Source of the DNA: Colwellia sp. 75C3
Lineage (GTDB): Bacteria; Pseudomonadota; Gammaproteobacteria; Enterobacterales; Alteromonadaceae
Assembly (NCBI RefSeq): GCF_002836255.1
Contig: NZ_PJAU01000059.1
Location: 248,001 to 312,000, forward strand
Reading direction: 5' to 3'
DNA length: 64,000 bases
This document shows positions 9,307 through 18,483 of this stretch, one piece after another; the stretch's first letter is position 1, and the number at the start of each line of letters is the position of its first letter. Made by a program: the position numbers and the translations under genes. The notes under the pieces are model-generated. The model ran no database searches. It saw only the letters and a program-made list of their open reading frames with translations, and had not been told where the DNA came from.

Positions 9307-10068
9307 ATGAAATTTATAAAAATATTTTTATGTTATTTTCCTTGTCTTATAGCAAATGCAAATCAAAAAATTATTATTAATGATATTCAATGGCCACCTT
9401 ATTTCATGATTAATGCCGAGCAAGAGGGAGCAGGCTTGGGGAAAGATATCATCAATTTATGCGTACAACGGGGAGGGTATCAAGTTGAATACCATGAACT
9501 TCCTATTAAGAGAACCCATCATTTTATGGAGGTGGGGGAAGTTGATATCACCGTTTATTCTTATAAAGAAAAACGAAAAGAGATCCTTTATTACGGGAAA
9601 GAAGCGTTATTCAATTCAGAATATGGATTTATGGTTAGAAGAAATAGTGATATTAAAATAGATAAGCTAGCCGATTTAGAGCCTTATGTTATCGGACATT
9701 TGGCGGGGTTAAGTTATACACCGGAACTAAAAAAAATTATTAATGATAAAGATGAAATCGGCGAAGTTGTTACCGGTTACTCTTTAAAAGCAATGTTTTC
9801 ACAATTACTTGCTAAGACTCCAAGATTTGAAATTATGGCAGATTCAAAAATAACATTTCACTGGCAAGCTAAAAAGTTAGGTGTTGCCGATAAAATAAAA
9901 GTATTAGACTATAACATTAAGAACAAAGCTTATTACATCACCGTATCGAAACGTTCAAAGAACATTAAAAACCCTAAAGATTTTCTGAATAAAATCGATA
10001 TTTGTTTACGTGATATAAAGCAAAGTGGCGAGTTCAAAGCAATTTTAGCTCGCTATGGGATTTATTAA
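9307..10068 (+). CDS. Orphan periplasmic solute-binding protein (SBP_bac_3-like)
   Basis: This 253-aa protein has a signal peptide (about residues 1-19, ending IANA). A bilobed amino-acid-type solute-binding domain follows: IIINDIQWPPYF at the start of lobe 1, GLGKDIINLC, a DITVYSYKEKR hinge-region motif and the ending SGEFKAILARYGIY. No ABC permease or ATPase is nearby, so it may be an orphan receptor or the periplasmic sensing type common in Alteromonadales. A good ribosome-binding site (GGGGGAAAGG) precedes the ATG. The gene's A+T content looks higher than its neighbours' and it splits the copper island, which hints at later insertion. Ligand unknown. Confidence 0.75.
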   Translation: MKFIKIFLCYFPCLIANANQKIIINDIQWPPYFMINAEQEGAGLGKDIINLCVQRGGYQVEYHELPIKRTHHFMEVGEVDITVYSYKEKRKEILYYGKEALFNSEYGFMVRRNSDIKIDKLADLEPYVIGHLAGLSYTPELKKIINDKDEIGEVVTGYSLKAMFSQLLAKTPRFEIMADSKITFHWQAKKLGVADKIKVLDYNIKNKAYYITVSKRSKNIKNPKDFLNKIDICLRDIKQSGEFKAILARYGIY

Positions 10069-10255
10069 CTATTTATCTCTGATAGAATTTTTATAAGTAA
10101 TCGAACCCCTCTCCTCACTCTATGCTGCAAGAGCTTGGCTTAGTCAATAAAGAATCAGGTACATTATGTAGTTTGTATCTTTATCATTTATATTTTAGCT
10201 GAGGTAAAGTAGAGATCAACGAAATGAGCACTAACAAATTATAAAGGTTGATTTT

Positions 10256-10678
10256 ATGCGTGGAGCAGGTGGTACGTCAGGTGGTTTAGGACAATTTTTC
10301 ATTGGATTAATTATGATGTGCGGTGGTTTTTATTTACTACTTAATGCCATTACAGTTAGTTCTAGTTTTGGTATGGGCATGCGACTTTATGGTTTTTCTG
10401 CTATGGGTGGCAGTTATAGCGTCACTAGCGGTATGGTGATGATCCCGTTTATGTTTGGTGTAGGTCTGATTTTTTATAACAGTAAGAATCCTATTGGCTG
10501 GGTACTCGCACTAGGTTCTATTACTGGTTTAATTTTCGGGGTGATTTCTTCGATTCGTTTTAGCATGAGAACAATGACATCATTTGATTTAATTGTCATC
10601 TTAGTGTTGTCAATGGGTGGTTTAGGCTTGTTTTTACGCTCGTTGAAGAAAATTGATTCGGCTATTCCTGCTGAGTAA
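10256..10678 (+). CDS. Small polytopic membrane protein of unknown function
   Basis: This 140-aa, glycine- and methionine-rich protein has about four predicted membrane segments: roughly residues 10-33, 52-75, 80-100 and 112-130. The N-terminus (MRGAGGTSGGLGQFF) is cytoplasmic-looking and glycine-rich. I do not recognise a named family, though the sequence looks like a conserved, well-formed inner-membrane protein rather than a chance ORF. It sits inside the copper island between an orphan binding protein and the second CopL-like gene. No evidence ties it directly to metals. Confidence 0.6.
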   Translation: MRGAGGTSGGLGQFFIGLIMMCGGFYLLLNAITVSSSFGMGMRLYGFSAMGGSYSVTSGMVMIPFMFGVGLIFYNSKNPIGWVLALGSITGLIFGVISSIRFSMRTMTSFDLIVILVLSMGGLGLFLRSLKKIDSAIPAE

Positions 10679-10873
10679 TGTCGATTAATTAAGGAGTATT
10701 TTTTAGTGCGATATAAGAACAGTTTACCTGCTATTTTGATTAGCTTTAACTATATTTGAGCTTTAATAAATTAATATTTATCACCCTTCAATTAACTTAT
10801 AGCAGAAAAAGTTTATTGAATGGTGTCATTTTATGTGTAACATAAAGACGATTCTTATTTTTCGTGAGCTTGC

Positions 10874-11248
10874 ATGTTCCCTTCTATCACTAAAGCCTTA
10901 ATGGTGTTGCTACTGTGTTTGACCTTTATCGGTCAAGTCATGGCGTCTACCCTTATGCCTTATCAGATGATGAGTATGAATGCCGAGAGTATGCAGGAGC
11001 AACCTCATGATATGGCTATGATGGATCACAGTGCCCATCAAATGGCGAGTGGTGGTGATAATCCTATTATGGATTGTTGCGAAAATGACTGTGCTTGTTT
11101 TATTGGTGGTTGTTCCACATTAGCCGTATTGTCCACAATTTCACAAACAGAGCCTAATCTACCTTCTTCCTTGAAGATACAGTCCGTTACCAGCTTAATG
11201 CTTAGTCAATATTTAACTTCCCTATACCGACCACCGATATTTAGCTAA
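10874..11248 (+). CDS. Small secreted Met/His/Cys-rich protein, CopL-like, paralogue 2
   Basis: This 124-aa protein has a signal peptide (LMVLLLCLTFIGQVMAS). The mature part is rich in Met and His (MAMMDHSAHQM), followed by the cysteine cluster DCCENDCACFIGGCS and a tail ending TSLYRPPIFS. Signal peptide, cysteine spacing and C-terminus match the protein at 8649-9035, so the two arose by duplication. It lies upstream of copC and copD in the same orientation. By analogy with the CopL family, a copper-responsive periplasmic metal-binding or regulatory role is inferred. Confidence 0.72.
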   Translation: MFPSITKALMVLLLCLTFIGQVMASTLMPYQMMSMNAESMQEQPHDMAMMDHSAHQMASGGDNPIMDCCENDCACFIGGCSTLAVLSTISQTEPNLPSSLKIQSVTSLMLSQYLTSLYRPPIFS

Positions 11249-11469
11249 ATAGAGCATAAATGTGTCCAAAATTTGGTGCATTTACTGCGTGCTAGCTTGT
11301 ATCAGTCACCTTGACTGCTAAGTCTCTTCATATCTGTTGGCAAGCAAACTTGTTAACAGCCTTGTCGTAATGCTTGCTGCTCTTTAAATCAATATTAGTA
11401 CTAAAATCACCTATAAACTGCACGTTTTGGCAGTATCTTTAATCTATTAAGCAACACCTAGGAACACAC

Positions 11470-11862
11470 ATGAATAAAATTTTAATATTACTTACGGTTA
11501 CTTTATTAACTATTTCGTCATCGGTATTAGCCCACGCTGGCTTAAAAACCTCATTACCAAAAGATGGTGCTATGTTAATGGCAAGTCCAACAGTATTACA
11601 GTTAGCATTTACTAAAGAGGTACGTTTAGTAAAACTTACCCTTGGCGATAAAAACGGCACTCTTATCCCTATTGAATTTAAACCTTCGGCAACAGCATCA
11701 GCTAGTTATAGCTTAGCTTTACCCACGTTACCTAGTAGCAACTACCAAGTTAACTGGACCATTATGGGAAAAGATGCTCATAAAATGAAAGGTAAGTTTA
11801 CTTTTATGGTTCACGGAGCTGCTCAGTCAAAAGCAATGAAACATGAACAGCATAGTCATTAG
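11470..11862 (+). CDS. copC: Periplasmic copper-binding protein CopC
   Basis: This 130-aa protein has a Sec signal peptide cleaved after A21, so that H22 becomes the mature N-terminus. The CopC beta-sandwich is recognised from HAGLKTSLPKDGA, LQLAFTKEV and GKDAHKMKGKFTF. D102 and H104 (mature 81 and 83), together with the N-terminal His, match the Cu(II) site described for CopC proteins. A His/Met-rich tail (KAMKHEQHSH) could bind more metal. copD follows 11 bp downstream, so the pair is co-transcribed and probably moves or buffers copper between periplasm and inner membrane. Confidence 0.92.
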   Translation: MNKILILLTVTLLTISSSVLAHAGLKTSLPKDGAMLMASPTVLQLAFTKEVRLVKLTLGDKNGTLIPIEFKPSATASASYSLALPTLPSSNYQVNWTIMGKDAHKMKGKFTFMVHGAAQSKAMKHEQHSH

Positions 11863-11873
11863 GAGTTTCTAAG

Positions 11874-12752
11874 ATGGAAATATCACCTTGGGACATCGCA
11901 ATTATTCTCAGTAAAATGATGATATACATTGGTATATCTGGCTCTATTGGTGGTGTTTTCATCTATTGGCTAGTTATTAAAAGAGCTTACCAATTCAATT
12001 TACGCCAGCACTGTCAGCTGATGTTATTTATTGGCGTTGTCGGCACACTGTTGAATTTTTTTATACAAGTCGGTGCTTTTGCCGAGTCAGGTGTAGCAGG
12101 TCTTTTTGACCCTTTTTATAACTCATTATTGTGGCAATCTAATGCTGGTGATGCACTTTTATATCGCCTTGCTGGTTTTATATTGGTATTAATTTCAGTG
12201 ACTAAGGTAATGGCAATTGGGCAATATCGGCGCTTATTTTTAGTTACTTTTGTCTTAAGTACCTTACTGCTTGTGCGTTCGTTCAGTGTTATTGGACATA
12301 CCGCAGAGATGAATTTGACTAGCCAATTGTTGCTTAATTTACATGTGTTGCTGGTTTTCTGGTGGTTAGGTTCACTTTGGCCACTCTGGAAAGCATGTGG
12401 GTTTTTATCTGCACCTGTTTTACATACTGTTATGCAGCAGTTTGGCTATTATGCTAGCTATATCGTTTCGCTATTAATACTTTGTGGCTTAATAGTGGCT
12501 TACCAGCTTATTGGTTCGATAGAAGGTTTATTTTTAAGCTCTTATGGGCAAAGTTTTTTATTAAAACTTATTTTAGTCATTGGCATATTACTTATTGCTG
12601 CGAATCATAAATTAAACTTGGTGGCTAAGTTACTAACAAACGACCAGGGTAAAAAAGCCCTAGCTCGCTCTATTCAGTGGGAGATGGTTTTAGCCTTGTT
12701 GATTTTATTGATAACAACTTGGCTTACTACTGTCGTGGGACCTGAGCATTAA
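11874..12752 (+). CDS. copD: Copper resistance/uptake inner-membrane protein CopD
   Basis: This 292-aa polytopic membrane protein has about eight hydrophobic segments, which is the size and pattern of stand-alone CopD proteins. Family-like features include the N-terminal DIAIILSKMMIYIG segment, VIGHTAEM with a conserved membrane histidine, LLNLHVLLVFWWLGSLWPL and the closing LLITTWLTT. CopD acts with CopC in copper handling at the inner membrane. An AGGAG ribosome-binding site lies just before the ATG and the gap to copC is 11 bp. A short tandem heptamer repeat follows its stop codon. Confidence 0.9.
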   Translation: MEISPWDIAIILSKMMIYIGISGSIGGVFIYWLVIKRAYQFNLRQHCQLMLFIGVVGTLLNFFIQVGAFAESGVAGLFDPFYNSLLWQSNAGDALLYRLAGFILVLISVTKVMAIGQYRRLFLVTFVLSTLLLVRSFSVIGHTAEMNLTSQLLLNLHVLLVFWWLGSLWPLWKACGFLSAPVLHTVMQQFGYYASYIVSLLILCGLIVAYQLIGSIEGLFLSSYGQSFLLKLILVIGILLIAANHKLNLVAKLLTNDQGKKALARSIQWEMVLALLILLITTWLTTVVGPEH

Positions 12753-12753
12753 A

Positions 12754-12781
12754 CCAACAACCAACAACCAACAACCAACAA
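12754..12781. repeat. Four tandem copies of the heptamer ccaacaa
   Basis: Four exact 7-bp units lie directly after the copD stop codon and before the ribosome-binding site of the NTF2-like gene. Seven-base units are prone to slippage, so copy number may vary between strains and change the spacing between these two genes. Confidence 0.9.
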
Positions 12782-12810
12782 TCAAAAAATTACAAACGAG
12801 AGATAATCGA

Positions 12811-13290
12811 ATGAAGAACTTTAAATTATTATGTATTACCGTACTATTTTCAGCCCTTGTACCAACAACGTATGCCCATGAAGATGCGAAAAAGGCAGAG
12901 GTCAACTCGAGTCTATTTACCGGTGTCGACTCTATGGCGGCTAAGGTCGTTAAGCGTTTTCATCATGCACTCAAAACAAGTGATAAAGTCACTGCTCGTC
13001 AGTTACTAGCCGATGAGGTACAAATATTTGAAGGCGGCGGCGTAGAGCGCTCCGCTGATGAATATGCCAGCCATCATATGTTGTCGGATATGAAATATCT
13101 TGCCGCGGTAAATAATAAAACGTTAGAGCATAATGTAAAAGTGATGGGTAACAGCGCGGTCTCTATGTCTCGTAGTCAAACTACCGGAACATACAAAGGC
13201 AAAGAGCAGAATTACCAAAGTATGGAAACTATAGTGCTAGAAAAGCAACAGGGTGAGTGGAAAATCGTCCGTATCCATTGGTCTAATTAA
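12811..13290 (+). CDS. Secreted NTF2-like (SnoaL/DUF4440-type) protein
   Basis: This 159-aa protein has a signal peptide ending near TTYA (residue 22). A single alpha+beta cone domain of the NTF2-like superfamily follows: VVKRFHHALKTSD, then LLADEVQIFEGG, MSRSQTTGTYKG and the terminal EGEWKIV-type strand (here GEWKIVRIHW). Such proteins may be small enzymes or ligand-binding proteins, and no catalytic residues can be assigned. It is 58 bp downstream of copD in the same direction and probably in the same operon. A role in periplasmic copper response is inferred from position only. Confidence 0.75.
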   Translation: MKNFKLLCITVLFSALVPTTYAHEDAKKAEVNSSLFTGVDSMAAKVVKRFHHALKTSDKVTARQLLADEVQIFEGGGVERSADEYASHHMLSDMKYLAAVNNKTLEHNVKVMGNSAVSMSRSQTTGTYKGKEQNYQSMETIVLEKQQGEWKIVRIHWSN

Positions 13291-13353
13291 ATACCTTGAA
13301 CCGTGAGCTTAAAGTGCTGTATTAGTTATTATATCGACTAAGTGCTGCATTTA

Positions 13354-13388
13354 ATTCCCAGGCAATACACTAGCTATTGTCTGGGAAT
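13354..13388. terminator. Hairpin between the convergent NTF2-like gene and ilvA
   Basis: A 14-bp stem with one G-T wobble (13354-13367 with 13375-13388) and a 7-nt loop lies between converging genes. T-tracts are poor on both sides, so it could be a terminator for either strand or only a stabilising 3' hairpin. Confidence 0.5.
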
Positions 13389-13454
13389 CTATCTTGAGTT
13401 AAGTAACCTGAACCCAAGTTAAGTCCAGCTATCAAACTTTCGATAGTCGGCTAT

Positions 13455-15005
13455 TTAATTCAAAAAGGTTTGATAAGCGAGATTTTCGGTTTCTTCTTGC
13501 CACTGATAACCAAGATCATTAAGGTGTTGGAAGAAGTCGTTTTGCTGACTTTTATCCAGATCGAAACCAGCAAGTACCTGACCAAATGCTGCGCCATGGT
13601 TACGGTAATGAAATAAGGTGATATTCCAATGCTCTCCCATTGCATCTAAGAACTTTTCTAATGCGCCAGGGTGCTCAGGAAATTCGAAACTAAATAATCG
13701 TTCATCATTCTTATTTGCTGAATTAGGACTTTTACCGCCGATCATGTAGCGAACATGCAGCTTTGCAAGTTCATTATCGGTGAAATCTCTCACTTGATAG
13801 TTTGCGCTTACTAGTCCTTGCAGTAACTGTTGACGTTCTTGCACACTGCCACCAAGGCGAACACCGACAAAAATTTCAGCACTCGGCTTACCAGAGAATC
13901 GATAGTTAAACTCGGTAATGGCACGGTTACCTATGGATTGGCAAAAACGTTTAAAGCTGCCTTTTTCTTCTGGAATAGTAACCGCTAATATTGCTTCTTT
14001 CTTTTCACCTAATTCACAGCGTTCTGATACATAACGCAAAGTATGAAAGTTCATGTTTGCGCCTGAAAGTACCGCTGCTAATGACTCATTACCTTTGCTA
14101 GTTTGGGTGTACTTTTGTAAACCGGCTAATGATAATGCGCCAGCAGGCTCAGCAATAACACGCGTTTCTTCGAAAATATCTTTAATGGATGCACAAATTT
14201 CATCAGTTGTTACGGTGATCACCTCATCGCAAAACTGTTGAATCAAACCGAAAGTATTTTCTCCAATACGTTTAACCGCAACGCCATCGGCAAACAAACC
14301 TACTTGCGCTAAATCGACAGGTTTCCCCGCCTCAAGTGCCGCTTTTAAGCAGGCTGAATCTTCAGCTTCGACACCGATAATTTTAGTACTAGGGCTCAGT
14401 TGTTTTAAATAAACTGACATACCCGCGAGTAAACCGCCGCCGCCAACAGGAATAAAAACAACATCGGCATGGGGTAATTGTTGTAAAAGTTCTTTTGCGA
14501 CAGTACCTTGGCCAATAATGACTTCAATATCATCAAACGGGTGAATAAGGGTTTTGTTTTCTTCTTTGGCATATTCAACTGAAGCTGCTTGTGCTTCATT
14601 GAAACTATTACCAACTAAACGTACTTCACCACCAAAACGTCTGACATTATCTACTTTGATGTCTGGTGTGGTTTTTGGCATCACTATTGTTGCTTTGATA
14701 CCTAGTTTACTCGCCGCTAATGCCAAACCTTGCGCATGGTTTCCTGCTGAGGCAGCGATAACACCATGAATGCACTGAGCTTCAGTTAAACTATTGAGTT
14801 TGTTATAAGCGCCACGTAATTTAAAAGAATGCACGGGCTGCTGATCTTCACGTTTTAAATAAATTTGGTTATTTAACCGAGAAGATAATTTGTTCAAGGT
14901 CGTCAGTTCAGTTTCAACCGCTAGGTCATAAATAGGCGCGAGTAGAATACGGCGTAAGTAATCTAATGGTGTTTGTGCTGAGGCTTGTTTGAGAGTTTCT
15001 GTCAT
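13455..15005 (-). CDS. ilvA: Threonine ammonia-lyase, biosynthetic
   Basis: This 516-aa PLP enzyme deaminates threonine to 2-oxobutanoate, the first committed step to isoleucine. The catalytic lysine is K62 in SFKLRGAYN. The glycine-rich phosphate-binding loop is PVGGGGLLAG. The catalytic domain runs to about residue 325. Two C-terminal ACT-like regulatory domains follow (CELGEKKEAILAV onward and RLFSFEFPEHPGALEKF), marking the isoleucine-inhibited biosynthetic type. It is the last gene of the leftward ilvLGMEDA operon, 96 bp after ilvD. Confidence 0.96.
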   Translation of the reverse strand: MTETLKQASAQTPLDYLRRILLAPIYDLAVETELTTLNKLSSRLNNQIYLKREDQQPVHSFKLRGAYNKLNSLTEAQCIHGVIAASAGNHAQGLALAASKLGIKATIVMPKTTPDIKVDNVRRFGGEVRLVGNSFNEAQAASVEYAKEENKTLIHPFDDIEVIIGQGTVAKELLQQLPHADVVFIPVGGGGLLAGMSVYLKQLSPSTKIIGVEAEDSACLKAALEAGKPVDLAQVGLFADGVAVKRIGENTFGLIQQFCDEVITVTTDEICASIKDIFEETRVIAEPAGALSLAGLQKYTQTSKGNESLAAVLSGANMNFHTLRYVSERCELGEKKEAILAVTIPEEKGSFKRFCQSIGNRAITEFNYRFSGKPSAEIFVGVRLGGSVQERQQLLQGLVSANYQVRDFTDNELAKLHVRYMIGGKSPNSANKNDERLFSFEFPEHPGALEKFLDAMGEHWNITLFHYRNHGAAFGQVLAGFDLDKSQQNDFFQHLNDLGYQWQEETENLAYQTFLN

Positions 15006-15101
15006 TAGATTTACCTAGGAATTAGATTGAGCTATTTGCATGTTTTTTTTAACATTCTTTAAGTTGAACGCGACAAAAGTGCGTTCAACTCTTTTACTTT
15101 A

Positions 15102-16961
15102 TTAGTCAACTAAACCATCAAGTAAGGCACGGTTACGTACAGCGCCTTTATCAGCACTCGTTGCCAACATAGCGTAGTTTTTAAGTGCATAGCTAATTGG
15201 ACGAACACGATCAGCAGGTTTCCAAGCCTTTTTACCTTTAGCTTCCATCGCAGCACGACGTTCTTCAAGGACTTCTTCAGAGACTTGTAAAGTAATCTCA
15301 CGAGTAGGAATATCAATGTGAATGATATCGCCTTGTTCAACTAAGGCGATTGTGCCGCCGTCAGCTGCTTCTGGTGATACGTGACCAATAGATAATCCTG
15401 AAGTACCGCCAGAGAAACGACCGTCGGTTAATAACGCACAGGCTTTACCTAGACCCATAGACTTTAAGTAAGTCGTTGGATAAAGCATTTCTTGCATGCC
15501 TGGACCGCCTTTAGGACCTTCGTAACGAATAACGACGACTTCACCAGCAACAACTTTTTTGTCAAGAATGGCAGCAACTGCTTCGTCTTGGCTTTCAAAT
15601 ATGTGTGCAGGGCCTGTGAATACTAAGTTATCGTCCTCTACACCCGCCGTTTTAACAACACAGCCATCAGGTGCAATATTACCTGAAAGTACTGCTAAGC
15701 CACCTTCTAATGAGAATGCGTTTTCAAGACTACGAATACAACCATTGGCACGGTCATCGTCTAAGGTATCCCAACGACAATCTTGGCTAAAGGCTTTAAC
15801 TGTACGAATACCTGCTGGGCCAGCACGGTAGAATTTTTTAACATCTTCATCATCTGTTAAGGTAATGTCATATTTAGCGATAACATCTGCTAACGTGGTA
15901 CCTAAAACATTCGGCACATCAGTATGTAATAAACCAGCACGATCTAATTCACCTAAAATACTAATAACACCACCAGCGCGATGCACATCTTCCATGTGGT
16001 ACTCAGGTGTTGATGGCGCAACTTTACATAACTGTGGTACGCGACGAGATAATTCATCCATGTCTTTCATGGTGTAATCAATTTCAGCTTCTTGTGCCGT
16101 TGCCAGTAAATGCAAAATAGTGTTGGTTGAACCACCCATAGCAATATCTAAACACATAGCATTGTGTAATGCTTCTTTACAGGCAATATTACGTGGCAGT
16201 GCAGACTCATCGTTATCTTGGTAATAACGTTTAGTCAATTTAACGATTTCTTTACCCGCCTTTAAGAATAATTGTTCTCTATCAGCATGAGTGGCCAACA
16301 TAGAACCGTTACCCGGTAAGGCAAGACCTAATGCTTCAGCTAAACAGTTCATTGAGTTGGCAGTGAACATACCAGAACATGAACCACAGGTTGGACAGGC
16401 AGAACGTTCAATCTTATCGCTATCTTCATCACTTACTGTTGGATCTGCACCTTTAATCATGGCATCAACTAAATCAAGCTTAATGATTTGATCACTCAAT
16501 TTCGTTTTACCGGCTTCCATTGGACCACCAGAAACAAAAATCACTGGGATGTTTAAGCGCATTGCCGCCATCATCATGCCAGGAGTGATTTTGTCACAGT
16601 TTGAAATACAAACCATGGCATCAGCACAATGGGCATTTACCATGTATTCAACAGAGTCGGCAATTAAATCACGAGAAGGTAAGCTATACAGCATCCCTGA
16701 ATGACCCATGGCGATACCGTCATCAACAGCGATAGTATTGAATTCTTTAGCAACACCGCCAGCTTCTTCAATTGCACCAGCAACTAATTGGCCCATGTCT
16801 TTTAAATGCACATGACCAGGTACAAATTGTGTGAAAGAGTTCACTACCGCAATAATTGGTTTTCCAAAATCGCCATCTGTCATGCCTGTAGCACGCCAAA
16901 GTGCACGAGCACCAGCCATATTACGGCCTTGAGTAGAAGTTGCAGATCTTAATTTAGGCAT
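15102..16961 (-). CDS. ilvD: Dihydroxy-acid dehydratase
   Basis: This 619-aa enzyme converts dihydroxy acids to 2-oxo acids in isoleucine and valine synthesis. Iron-sulfur cluster cysteines are visible in [10 protein letters not shown] and [11 protein letters not shown]. The [11 protein letters not shown] and [11 protein letters not shown] motifs near the C-terminus are diagnostic for IlvD/Edd. Length matches the E. coli protein (616 aa). It lies between ilvE and ilvA in the operon. The 192-bp gap to ilvE contains a large palindromic element that may separate expression of ilvLGME from ilvDA. Confidence 0.97.
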   Translation of the reverse strand: MPKLRSATSTQGRNMAGARALWRATGMTDGDFGKPIIAVVNSFTQFVPGHVHLKDMGQLVAGAIEEAGGVAKEFNTIAVDDGIAMGHSGMLYSLPSRDLIADSVEYMVNAHCADAMVCISNCDKITPGMMMAAMRLNIPVIFVSGGPMEAGKTKLSDQIIKLDLVDAMIKGADPTVSDEDSDKIERSACPTCGSCSGMFTANSMNCLAEALGLALPGNGSMLATHADREQLFLKAGKEIVKLTKRYYQDNDESALPRNIACKEALHNAMCLDIAMGGSTNTILHLLATAQEAEIDYTMKDMDELSRRVPQLCKVAPSTPEYHMEDVHRAGGVISILGELDRAGLLHTDVPNVLGTTLADVIAKYDITLTDDEDVKKFYRAGPAGIRTVKAFSQDCRWDTLDDDRANGCIRSLENAFSLEGGLAVLSGNIAPDGCVVKTAGVEDDNLVFTGPAHIFESQDEAVAAILDKKVVAGEVVVIRYEGPKGGPGMQEMLYPTTYLKSMGLGKACALLTDGRFSGGTSGLSIGHVSPEAADGGTIALVEQGDIIHIDIPTREITLQVSEEVLEERRAAMEAKGKKAWKPADRVRPISYALKNYAMLATSADKGAVRNRALLDGLVD

Positions 16962-17069
16962 GATGTTTACATTCCAATTGGTGAGTTTGAGAAAGGCTTA
17001 TTTTGAAAATTCACTAACTTTTATCGCGTAAATGAACTTTAAAAATAATTTTCTATAAAGAAAATTGAA

Positions 17070-17147
17070 TTTTGACTCTAGATCAAGGCAGGAGCACGGA
17101 GCCTATGAACATAGGTGAGTACTCCTAACGAGGAACTAGAGTCAAAA
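17070..17147. repeat. 78-bp nested palindrome between ilvE and ilvD
   Basis: Three nested stems share one axis. The outer 12 bp is perfect (17070-17081 with 17136-17147). The middle 8 bp has one G-T wobble (17090-17097 with 17119-17126). The inner 6 bp is perfect (17102-17107 with 17110-17115). In the ilv transcript this would fold into a long hairpin just before the ilvD leader. The form resembles ERIC-type intergenic repeats. A shared core gcacggagc also occurs at 18155-18163 between ilvM and ilvE, which may be a decayed relative. Confidence 0.8.
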
Positions 17148-17153
17148 GGTGTT

Positions 17154-18080
17154 TTATTCTACTGGTTCTAACCAGCTTTCTGGCACTTCAGTAGTACCAT
17201 CAAAAATACCAAAAAAGGCTTCTTGAAGTGCTTTAGTGATTGGTCCACGAGAACCAGTACCTACAGGTAAACCATCTACTGATTTAACAGGTACAACTTC
17301 AGTAGCTGTTCCACACATAAAGAATTCATCGCAAAGGTATAAAGCTTCACGTGCAATAGACTCTTCACGTACTTCATAGCCTAACTGCTTAGCCAAGTAG
17401 AATACGGCATCACGTGTTAAGCCTTGTAAAATAGAGGCAGTTCCTGGTGGTGTATATATGACACCATTACGTACTAAAAATAAGTTTTGACCCGCGCCTT
17501 CACTTACCATGTTATTTACATCTAGCGCTACACCTTCGGCATAACCATGGCGAGCAGCTTCAGTAGAGATAAGTTGTGAAGACAAATAGTTACCACCTGC
17601 TTTTGCTGCAGTAGGCATTGTATTTGGTGCTAAACGGTTCCAACTAGAAACGCCTACTTCAACACCGTTCTCAACAGCGTCAGCGCCTAAGTATGCTTCC
17701 CAGCTAAAAGCGGCAATCATAAGGTCAGCTTTAGCATCAATAGGTGGACGAAGACCCATACCAATATCACCTAAAAAGGCTAATGGGCGAAGATATGCTG
17801 ATTTTAAATCGTTTTTTACGACAGCATCTTTACAGGCTTGCACAACTTCTGCTTGCGTGTATGGAATATTCATACGGTAAATTTTTGCTGAATCAAATAA
17901 ACGCTTGATGTGTTCTTCTAAACGAAAAATACACGTGCCTTTATGTGTTTCATAAGCACGAATGCCTTCAAAAACTGATGAACCGTAATGAAGAGCATGG
18001 CTCATTACGTGAACTGTAGCATTTTGCCACGGCATGATTTCACCATTGAACCAAATATAATCTGCGTTTACTTTAGCCAT
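17154..18080 (-). CDS. ilvE: Branched-chain amino acid aminotransferase
   Basis: This 308-aa class IV PLP aminotransferase catalyses the last step of isoleucine, valine and leucine synthesis. Recognisable elements are the N-terminal YIWFNGEIMPW, HALHYGSSVFEGIRAY, the PLP-lysine segment PTAAKAGGNY, the substrate-loop SEGAGQNLF and the C-terminal FMCGTATEVVPV. Length equals the E. coli enzyme (309 aa). It is third structural gene of the operon, 123 bp after ilvM and followed by the palindromic element before ilvD. Confidence 0.97.
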   Translation of the reverse strand: MAKVNADYIWFNGEIMPWQNATVHVMSHALHYGSSVFEGIRAYETHKGTCIFRLEEHIKRLFDSAKIYRMNIPYTQAEVVQACKDAVVKNDLKSAYLRPLAFLGDIGMGLRPPIDAKADLMIAAFSWEAYLGADAVENGVEVGVSSWNRLAPNTMPTAAKAGGNYLSSQLISTEAARHGYAEGVALDVNNMVSEGAGQNLFLVRNGVIYTPPGTASILQGLTRDAVFYLAKQLGYEVREESIAREALYLCDEFFMCGTATEVVPVKSVDGLPVGTGSRGPITKALQEAFFGIFDGTTEVPESWLEPVE

Positions 18081-18203
18081 TTTCTTTTCCTAATTTTTGT
18101 TGCTCTTGGGTAATTCACAAACCCCGACGATGATGTCAGAGTCATGTAAATTAGCACGGAGCGAATTTTTATTTTATTATGGGTAAATAATATTACTTGT
18201 TGT

Positions 18204-18482
18204 TTAAGCGCTGTATTGCTTTATTTGCACTTCACTATTGTCTACTTTGACACCCTTGATGTCGATCAATTTGTTGATTTGATCAACAAGCAAAGAAATA
18301 GGGCGCTCACTACTGACAGACATAGTGATTGTGGCAACATTATTACCAGTATTAACCTCGGCATTCATTCCGTTGATTAGAAAACCGCGATAACGAGTGA
18401 CTTGTAAGATTCGCTCTAGCACCACTTGTTTATCATCAGCCATAATAATTAATTGATACTTATTTAGCGTTACAGGATTCAT
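18204..18482 (-). CDS. ilvM: Acetolactate synthase II small (regulatory) subunit
   Basis: This 92-aa ACT-domain subunit of acetohydroxyacid synthase II spans YQLIIMADDKQVVLERILQVTRYRGF and the TITMSVSSERP strand. The start at ATG 18482 is chosen because GGAGGG at 18491-18496 gives an ideal 8-nt spacing to it. The longer reading from GTG 18491 would overlap both that ribosome-binding site and the end of ilvG. With ATG 18482 the gene begins one base after the ilvG stop, so translation is coupled. It is needed for full activity of the IlvG catalytic subunit. Confidence 0.92.
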   Translation of the reverse strand: MNPVTLNKYQLIIMADDKQVVLERILQVTRYRGFLINGMNAEVNTGNNVATITMSVSSERPISLLVDQINKLIDIKGVKVDNSEVQIKQYSA

Positions 18483-18483
18483 C

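Noticed and set aside
10706-10759. 17-codon GTG-started ORF after an AAGGAG sequence
   Set aside because: Spacing of the site is acceptable but the peptide is too short and unlike any known leader; not supported as a gene.
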